From contig CALKBO010000002.1 of assembly GCA_937989875.1 (NCBI GenBank), forward strand, positions 1-12,711: a stretch of DNA of 12,711 nt. Direction: 5' to 3'. Position numbers and translations under genes: made by a program. The stretch is from an uncultured Collinsella sp. Its GTDB lineage: Bacteria > Actinomycetota > Coriobacteriia > Coriobacteriales > Coriobacteriaceae. Positions 1 to 5,900 of the stretch are shown piece after piece; position 1 is the first letter of the stretch, and every line of letters begins with the position of its first letter. The notes below the pieces were generated by a model. It was not told where the DNA came from, did not search any database, and saw only the letters and a program-made list of their open reading frames with translations.

Positions 1-239
1 ACGAGCGGGGGCTCCTATCTTTTTAGTGCCCTCGGATTGGGTCATAGTGTCTGTCCGTCCTCCACCTGCGGCGTTGACTTGGTTGACACTTAGAACATCG
101 ATGTAGTCATTGGGGACGTTCTTAAACGACTGCCCAACGGCTGTTGAGCACATGGCTCGCATGACAGTCGTCTCTTTTATGTTTCCTTTAGCCGTCGCTG
201 TCTAGGATGGGGGTTAGTCGATAGGAAGGGAGCACCGGG
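1..239 (+). other. Upstream region of the ThrE-like gene
   Basis: No gene is seen here. Three things are visible. GAGC-GGGG-GCTC at 3-14, followed by a T-run at 20-24, may be the tail of an upstream terminator cut by the window edge. GTTGAC occurs twice, 9 bp apart (73-78 and 82-87); the second forms part of a consensus TTGACA, but no good -10 box lies 15-18 bp downstream. Two small nested hairpins are present: TTGGG/CCCAA enclosing CGTT/AACG at 110-137, and CTGT/ACAG enclosing GAGC/GCTC at 141-167. A clear ribosome binding site, AGGAAGGGAG at 223-232, stands 7 nt before the ATG at 240. The promoter was not located with confidence. Confidence 0.3.
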
Positions 240-1808
240 ATGGACGACGCGAGCGAGCGCGCAATCGAAGAGGACATGCTCGATCAGTTCAACTACTTTG
301 ATGATGAGGACGAGGAGCTGATCGACCGTCGCGAGCCAGCGCCGCTTGATTCCTTTGATCTGGTCGATGAAGAGCCCGACGAGGACGAGGGCGAATCGGC
401 GGAGCCCTCACAGCCTTCGCGCCTTAACTCGCTGCTTTCGAGAGCCCCCATGCACCACGGCGTTCGTGCCGGCGCGCTCCATATGAAAACTGACTGGCAC
501 CAGATCGTGACGGCAGGCGATGAGCTTGCCGTCGATGCGCCGCTCACCGATAAATCATCCATCATCTGCCGCACCGGCATGCTTATGCTGGCAAGCGGAA
601 CGGGTGCCTGGCGCGTGCGCGATACCATGAATCGTGTTGCCGCCGTACTCGGTGTCACCATCCACGTTGACTTAAGTCTTCTGTCGTTTGAGTGCACCTG
701 CATCGAAGATGGCCACTGCTTTAATGAGGTCGTCAGCTTGCCCACAACGGGCGTCAATACCCATCGCATTTGGATGATGGAGAGTTTCCTCAAGGAAATC
801 GAGACCTATGGTCGTCGCTTCACGGTGCACGAGTATCACGAGATGCTCAGGACCGTTGAGAGCTCAAAGCCCGATTACTCTCCCTGGCAACAGGGCCTTG
901 CGGCAGCCTGTGCTTGCGGCGCCTTCGTCTTTTTGCTCGGCGGCGGCCCTATCGAGATGGCCTGTGCATTCGTAGGCGCTGGTGTCGGTAACTTTGCTCG
1001 CTCCCATATTCTCAAGCAAGGCCTTGGTCAGTTCAGCGCGCTGACGACTGGTGTTGCGCTCGCTTGCGTTTCGTATCTGCTGGCATTGCTCGGCCTTGGC
1101 CAGGTCATACCGGGGGCAATGTCGCACCAAGAAGGCTATATCGGCGCCATGCTCTTTGTGATTCCCGGCTTTCCGCTCATTACGGCAGGCCTCGACATTG
1201 CTAAGCTCGACATGCGAAGCGGTATCGAGCGCCTTTCATATGCCGTATCGATTATTGTGATGGCGACGCTCGTAGGTTGGATGGTTGCCGAGTGTGTTGG
1301 CCTGGCGCCGGACGACTTTGCCCCACTGGGCCTTTCGCCGCTTGCCCTTACGCTCCTACGCGTGGTGATGAGCTTCGTTGGCGTATTCGGCTTCTCGGTG
1401 ATGTTCAACAGCCCGGTAAAGATGGCCGCGGCAGCTGGGTTGATCGGCGCCGTGTCCAATACCCTGCGTCTGACCCTTGTCGATGCGCCGACGATGATTC
1501 CCTTCCTGGGCCTCAGCACGGGAATGCCTCCCGAGGCAGCAGCGTTTATCGGCGCGCTGGTATCGGGTCTGCTGGCAAGCTTGGCCGAAGTCAAGCTCAC
1601 CTACCCGCGTATCGCCCTCACGGTGCCTTCGATTGTCATTATGGTGCCGGGTTTGTATCTGTATCGCTCGATGTATTACATGTGCACCTTCGACACAGTC
1701 AATATGCTCGGCTGGTTTGTGCGCGCAGTGCTCATCGTGGCGTTTTTGCCCGTTGGCCTGGGTGTGGCGCGTACGCTCACCGACCCTCGCTGGCGCCACA
1801 CCAGCTAA
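240..1808 (+). CDS. Threonine/serine exporter (ThrE) family membrane protein
   Basis: This 522-aa protein probably exports small amino acids such as threonine or serine across the cytoplasmic membrane, as known for the ThrE family; the substrate is inferred only from the family. Residues 1-60 are strikingly acidic and look disordered. Residues ~105-210 resemble the soluble N-terminal ThrE domain (DUF1212): GMLMLASGTGAWRVRDTMNR is the usual family opening. From ~216 to 511 there are about ten hydrophobic segments, including the FVIPGFPLITAGLDI stretch at 306-320 that matches the family's PG-P-L motif, followed by a ThrE_2/DUF3815-like half (~365-511). Having both halves in one chain matches fused ThrE proteins such as that of Corynebacterium; many Firmicutes split them into two genes. 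The start is supported by a strong ribosome binding site 7 nt upstream. It appears monocistronic, with palindromic repeats beginning directly at its stop codon. The acidic extension is the unusual part. Confidence 0.85.
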   Translation: MDDASERAIEEDMLDQFNYFDDEDEELIDRREPAPLDSFDLVDEEPDEDEGESAEPSQPSRLNSLLSRAPMHHGVRAGALHMKTDWHQIVTAGDELAVDAPLTDKSSIICRTGMLMLASGTGAWRVRDTMNRVAAVLGVTIHVDLSLLSFECTCIEDGHCFNEVVSLPTTGVNTHRIWMMESFLKEIETYGRRFTVHEYHEMLRTVESSKPDYSPWQQGLAAACACGAFVFLLGGGPIEMACAFVGAGVGNFARSHILKQGLGQFSALTTGVALACVSYLLALLGLGQVIPGAMSHQEGYIGAMLFVIPGFPLITAGLDIAKLDMRSGIERLSYAVSIIVMATLVGWMVAECVGLAPDDFAPLGLSPLALTLLRVVMSFVGVFGFSVMFNSPVKMAAAAGLIGAVSNTLRLTLVDAPTMIPFLGLSTGMPPEAAAFIGALVSGLLASLAEVKLTYPRIALTVPSIVIMVPGLYLYRSMYYMCTFDTVNMLGWFVRAVLIVAFLPVGLGVARTLTDPRWRHTS

Positions 1809-1841
1809 TTGGTGCAAGGGAGACAGGTTACTTTGCACCAA
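1809..1841. repeat. REP-like palindrome 1
   Basis: Perfect 9-bp inverted repeat TTGGTGCAA (1809-1817) and TTGCACCAA (1833-1841), extended inward by a G-T and a G-C pair, with an 11-nt loop containing GACAGG. It starts on the base after the ThrE-like stop codon. There is no T-tract, so it is unlikely to be a terminator. The form resembles REP/RAYT-associated palindromes scattered in intergenic DNA of many bacteria. The family assignment is by resemblance only. Confidence 0.6.
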
Positions 1842-1843
1842 AT

Positions 1844-1912
1844 GAGTTGCGGTGAAATAGGGACTGAATTGCTGCTTAAAGGGTCAAAACAGTCCGTATT
1901 CCACCGCAACTT
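1844..1912. repeat. REP-like palindrome 2 (long imperfect inverted repeat)
   Basis: The left arm (1844-1866, core AGTTGCGGTG) and right arm (1890-1912, core CACCGCAACT) match at 20 of 23 positions around a 23-nt loop. It lies 2 bp after palindrome 1, so the pair forms a ~104-bp composite. It has no coding potential and no T-tract. A non-autonomous REP/MITE-type element mobilised in trans by a Y1 transposase is the likeliest reading; a processed 3' UTR structure is the alternative. Confidence 0.6.
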
Positions 1913-1962
1913 ATGGGGTCGGGGGATTATCGGTGCCCTGCATCTTCATAAACTCAACGCTT

Positions 1963-1990
1963 ACGAAGCGCATGCGTTTCGTGCTAGGCT
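1963..1990 (+). promoter_or_regulatory. Possible operator and extended -10 promoter for the DUF2798-type gene
   Basis: ACGAAGCG (1963-1970) and CGTTTCGT (1975-1982) form a near-perfect palindrome around CATG, with a single G-T pair. It abuts TGCTAGGCT (1982-1990), which reads as an extended -10 box (TGn followed by TAGGCT). The -35 match is poor (TTACGA at 1961-1966, 18-bp spacer). The promoter of the downstream gene must lie upstream of the 2027-2077 hairpin, because only ~25 nt separate that hairpin from the ribosome binding site. This makes the site plausible but not proven. Confidence 0.3.
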
Positions 1991-2026
1991 GGTTCCACCA
2001 CATAAGTAGTCGCAGACGCGCGTACC

Positions 2027-2077
2027 ACGGGCGGGCGAGATGAAGTTCCAACAGCTCCATCTTGCCCGCCCGTTTTT
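2027..2077 (+). terminator. Intrinsic terminator-type hairpin in the leader of the DUF2798-type gene
   Basis: CGGGCGGGCGAGATG (2028-2042) pairs with CATCTTGCCCGCCCG (2058-2072) over 15 bp with one wobble, plus an outer A-T pair, around a 15-nt loop. TTTTT follows (2073-2077). It may end transcription from the ThrE-like gene, which has no other terminator, and also act as an attenuator for the membrane-protein gene 45 nt downstream. Confidence 0.75.
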
Positions 2078-2121
2078 GTTGCGTGGCGCCGCGGTACAAC
2101 ACAGAGAGGAATCTGCCCTTT

Positions 2122-2670
2122 ATGCCTATCAACAAACGAGAGAGCCTGCTGTTCACCTTTATCATGTGCTTTTGCATGGTGCTCTGGATGAGCATCTACA
2201 ACGTTGCCCTGCAGCACGGGGCCATCAACGGCGAGGTCGTTGCCACTGCGTGGCTCGGCTTCCCCGTTGCCTACATTTTTGCCATGTGCTGCGACTGGTT
2301 CGTCGCCAGCCCGCTCGCCAAGGGTTTCGCCTTTAAGTACTTGGTCACGCCGGGCAAGAGCTCGCCACTTGCCATGACGCTCGCCGTCAGCTCCTGCATG
2401 GTCGTTCCCATGGTCATCATCATGTCGCTGTACGGTGCCTGTGAGGGTCTGACGCACATGCCCGGCGGCATCCTTGCGAACCTGTATTCCGTGCCCGCGA
2501 TCTGGATGATCAACATCCCGCATAATTTTGTGATGGCGCTGCCGTGGAACCTTTTGGTAGCCGGTCCGATTTCCCGCTTCGTCTTCCGTCGCGCCTTCCC
2601 TGTGGGGACGGTTTTCGAGGAGGAGCATGCCGAGCTCTTGGAGCAGGCTATGGCTCCTGAGTGCGAGTAG
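2122..2670 (+). CDS. Small four-helix membrane protein, DUF2798-type
   Basis: This 182-aa integral membrane protein is of unknown function. Four hydrophobic helices lie at about residues 9-30, 40-62, 83-105 and 128-150, arranged as two similar hairpins (8-70 and 82-160). Each has a helix rich in Met and Val, a polar loop, then a helix ending in a positively charged segment (SPLAKGF; SRFVFRRAF). This two-repeat form fits DUF2798 proteins, whose biochemical role is not known. The chosen ATG at 2122 has AGAGAGGA (2103-2110) 11 nt upstream and puts the first helix at the usual distance. A start 20 codons earlier, at 2062, would lie inside the terminator stem and adds a Cys/Arg-rich leader unlike a membrane anchor. 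The acidic C-terminus (EEEHAELLEQ) is probably cytoplasmic. The leader hairpin suggests control by attenuation. Confidence 0.7.
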   Translation: MPINKRESLLFTFIMCFCMVLWMSIYNVALQHGAINGEVVATAWLGFPVAYIFAMCCDWFVASPLAKGFAFKYLVTPGKSSPLAMTLAVSSCMVVPMVIIMSLYGACEGLTHMPGGILANLYSVPAIWMINIPHNFVMALPWNLLVAGPISRFVFRRAFPVGTVFEEEHAELLEQAMAPECE

Positions 2671-2672
2671 CT

Positions 2673-2799
2673 CGCTTAGGGATCTGCTGAGCGCGGGCGA
2701 ATTGCTTGGTTGGAGCCCTAAGCGTGGATAGCTCTCTCGGCGACATCGCGGGCGTGAGCGGTGCGCATGACCGGAGGGCCCGTGCTGCTCCGTTGCCCG
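2673..2799 (+). ncRNA. Candidate structured RNA or structured 3' UTR
   Basis: No plausible gene lies between 2671 and 2951. Two extended stem-loops are visible. The first is CGCTTAGGG (2673-2681) with CCCTAAGCG (2716-2724), perfect over 9 bp, continuing after one mismatch with 4 more pairs (2683-2686/2711-2714) and an inner GAGC/GCTT helix. The second is CGGGC (2749-2753) with GCCCG (2795-2799), enclosing a 10-bp helix of 2756-2765 with 2781-2790 that contains three wobbles. A strong terminator follows at 2837-2869. Three ordered helices ending in a terminator suggest a small RNA of ~200 nt or a structured mRNA tail. No promoter for an independent transcript was recognised, and no known riboswitch class was matched. 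Confidence 0.3.
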
Positions 2800-2836
2800 A
2801 CGTGCTAGCGCGCAGAACAATCTGTTGGTGCATTCG

Positions 2837-2869
2837 GCGGCTGCTGAAGCGTTTCGGCAGCCGCTTTTT
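2837..2869 (+). terminator. Intrinsic terminator
   Basis: GCGGCTGCTGAA (2837-2848) pairs with TTCGGCAGCCGC (2853-2864) over 12 bp with one wobble, around the tetraloop GCGT. TTTTT follows at 2865-2869. It ends transcription from the DUF2798-type gene and isolates the downstream activase operon. Confidence 0.85.
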
Positions 2870-2881
2870 ATACGGAGTTTA

Positions 2882-2902
2882 AATACAACAGTCTGTTGTA
2901 TT
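2882..2902. promoter_or_regulatory. 21-bp perfect palindrome, probable TetR-family operator
   Basis: The arms AATACAACAG (2882-2891) and CTGTTGTATT (2893-2902) are exact inverse complements around a single central T. The site sits 13 bp after a terminator and 8 bp before an extended -10 element, so it covers the -35 region. A TetR-family gene is the second cistron of the same operon. Size, symmetry and position are those expected for a TetR dimer operator that blocks RNA polymerase. Binding by that protein is inference. Confidence 0.7.
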
Positions 2903-2910
2903 ACGTAGAG

Positions 2911-2919
2911 TGGTATATC
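2911..2919 (+). promoter_or_regulatory. Extended -10 promoter of the activase-TetR operon
   Basis: TGGTATATC (2911-2919) matches the extended -10 form TGn followed by four of six TATAAT bases. No good -35 box exists at 16-18 bp spacing; that position is occupied by the palindrome. Transcription would start near 2925, giving a ~27-nt leader with the ribosome binding site GGAG (2944-2947) before the ATG at 2952. Confidence 0.5.
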
Positions 2920-2951
2920 TCTAGCGGGAAAAATGCGAGAGACGGAGCATT

Positions 2952-5900
2952 ATGGCGTTGCTAGTAGGACTGGACGTAGGGTCGACGACGACCAAAGTTT
3001 ACGCGATGCACGAGGATATGACCGAGGCGTGGTGGGGATATCGCCGCCACGGGGCGTGTCAGACAGCGAGCGTGCGCGCCATGCTCGGCGAGCTCGCCGA
3101 GCGCTTTCCCCATGAGTCACTGCGCGTTGCGGTGACCGGCTCGGGTGCGCGCGATATCGCGACCGCGCTGGGCGCCTCGTACGTTCAGGAGGTGGTCGCC
3201 AACGCGCTCGCGATCAGCAGGTTCTATCCGCAGACGCGCTGCGCCATCGAGCTGGGCGGCCAAGACGCCAAGATGATCTTCTTCCGCACCAACGATAAGG
3301 GAGACATCGAGGTTGCCGACATGCGCATGAACGGCTCGTGCGCAGGCGGTACCGGTGCATTTATCGACGAGATGGCAAAGCTCATGGGGGTCGGCACCGA
3401 ATCGGGCGAGTTCGAGCAGCTCGCAAGCCGGGGAACGACCGTCCACGAGGTCTCGGGCCGCTGCGGCGTGTACGCAAAGACCGATATCCAGCCGCTGCTC
3501 AACGAGGGCATTCCTACCACCGACCTGGCGCTTTCGGCGCTTCACGCGGTCGCCCGCCAAACGATCGGCGGTCTGGCCCAGGGTATCGACATCGAGCCGC
3601 CGGTAATCTTCGAGGGCGGTACGCTCGCCTACAACCCCACGCTGGTCCGCGTGTTCCGGGAGCAACTGAATCTATCGGACGATCAGGTTATCGTCCCGCG
3701 CGATCCGCAGATCATGGTCGCGCGCGGTGCCGCCCTGTCGCTGACCGACATGTTCGCATCGTCCCAACCGATCGACCTTCCCGACGCTTTTGTCCGGCTG
3801 GATAAGCTCGAGACGGTCGCGCCCGCAAGCGGGGAGGGACGTCTTGCCCAGCCCTTTTTTGCCACACCTGCCGAGCAGGCGGATTTTACGGCACGCCATG
3901 GCAAAGAGACGCCGGCAAAGGGTCCGGATGCGTATGCGCCCGGAGAGACGGTGCGTGTGGCGCTCGGTATCGATTCGGGGAGCACGACGACCAAGTTCGC
4001 CCTGGTCGATGAGGCGGGTGAGCTTGTCGATTCGTTCTACGCGCCTAATAACGGCAGACCGCTCGACGTCGCCCAACAGGGTCTTGTCAGCTTGAAGAAC
4101 CGCTGGGAGACAGCGGGAGTCACGCTTGCGATCGATGCCGTGGGCACCACGGGATACGGCGAGGAGCTTTTCGCGCGCGCGTTCCACGCCGACTACCATA
4201 CGGTCGAGACGGTCGCGCACGCCCGCGCCGCGTGCGCATGCGTTCCCGATGCGACCTTCGTGCTCGACATCGGCGGACAGGATATGAAGGCCATCTGGCT
4301 CAACCACGGCGTGCTGACCGATATCGTCGTCAACGAGGCGTGCTCTGCGGGCTGCGGCTCGTTCCTCGAGGGTTTTGCCAAAAACCTCGGAATAGCCGTT
4401 GAGGATATCGCGACCGAGGCATTTTCGTCCAAAGCCCCCGCCGTTCTCGGCAGCCGCTGCACGGTGTTCATGAACAGCAGCGTCGTTTCCGAGCAGCGGC
4501 GCGGTAAGGGTCCGGGCGACATCATGGCCGGTCTCTGCCGTTCGATTATCGAGAACGTGTTCACCAAGGTCATTCGCGTTTCAAATCTCAACCGTCTGGG
4601 CGACAAAGTCGTCGTCCAGGGCGGCACGTTCCGAAACGACGCGGTGCTGCGCGCATTCGAGCAGTATTTGGGCAAACCCGTCACGCGTGCGCCCCACCCG
4701 GGGCTGATGGGCGCTATCGGTATCGCCCTGCTCGCGCGCGAGGAATGCCGCAAGGGCGACGCCGGCACGTCGTTTATCGGGCTCGATGCCGTGGAGCGCT
4801 TCGAGCATCGCGAGTTCGGCGGCGTTACCTGCCGTCGGTGCAACAACCGCTGCCAGCGCGCGGTCGTGGCATTTGGCGACGGCTCGCTTTACGTCACGGG
4901 CAATCGCTGCCCGCGCGGCGGCGCCATCTCATGGGATGAGCTCGTGCGCGAGGTTCCCGCGGCGGAGGAGCTGCGTCCGCAGGGTGCTTGCGAGGCACAG
5001 GCACCCGGCACGGGGCGCGACCGGACCGCGGCTGCCCCCAATCTCTTTGTCGACCGCGAGAAGCTGCTGTTCGAGTCGTGCCCCACGGTTCCCGTCTGCG
5101 GGGGGCGCGATGTCACGATCGGCATTCCCCGTGTGCTCGAGTTCTGGGACACCATGCCGTTCTGGTCGACGTTCTTCAGCACGCTCGGCTTTAAGGTGCG
5201 CGTCTCGGGACGCAGCACCAAGGCGATGTACGAGCGCGGTCTGGCGCACGTCACATCCGACACCGTGTGCTTCCCGGCCAAGCTCGTCCACGGGCACATC
5301 CGCAATCTCGTCGACGCCGGCGTCGACCGCATCTTCATGCCCATCATCACGACGGTGCCCACCGAAAACACCGCCTCTACCAGCGAGTGGATGTGCGCCG
5401 TCGTAAAGGGATACCCCTACGTGATGCGCAATTCCGATAACCCGGAGGAGCGTTTCGGCGTTCCGTTCGATACGCCGCTGTTCCACTGGTACGACGAGGG
5501 CGACCGAAATCGCCAGCTCAAGGCGTGGTGCAAGGAGACCTTCGATATCGATGCCGACCTGGTTGCCAAGGCGACCGAGCAGGCGGACCGCGCGCAGGAG
5601 ACGTTTGAGAACCAGCTGCAGCTGCGCGGCAGGCAGGTGCTCGAGAACGTGCACGAGGACGGCGGCTACGCGGTGGTGATCGCTTCGCGCCCGTACCACA
5701 ACGACCCGCTGGTCAACCACGGGCTGCCCAAGCTCTTCTCTGAGCGCGGCATCCCCGTGCTGACGCCCGATGCGGTGCCGGGGATCTGCAACGTCGATCT
5801 TTCCAACAGCCGCATCGACATCGTGAACAACTACCATGCGCGCATGCTGTCGTGCGCGGTCATCGTCGCATCGACGCCCGAGCTCGAGCTCGTGCAGATG

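Noticed and set aside
73..90. GTCAAC repeats on the minus strand as a CtsR-type heptad operator
   Set aside because: The period is 9 rather than 10, the third A of GTCAAA is missing, and the neighbouring gene is not a heat-shock gene.
74..111. Consensus TTGACA at 83-88 as the promoter of the ThrE-like gene
   Set aside because: No acceptable -10 box occurs at 15-18 bp spacing, so it is not annotated as a promoter.
2062..2121. Upstream start for the DUF2798-type protein
   Set aside because: It begins inside the terminator stem with no ribosome binding site, and the added 20 residues do not resemble a membrane-protein N-terminus.
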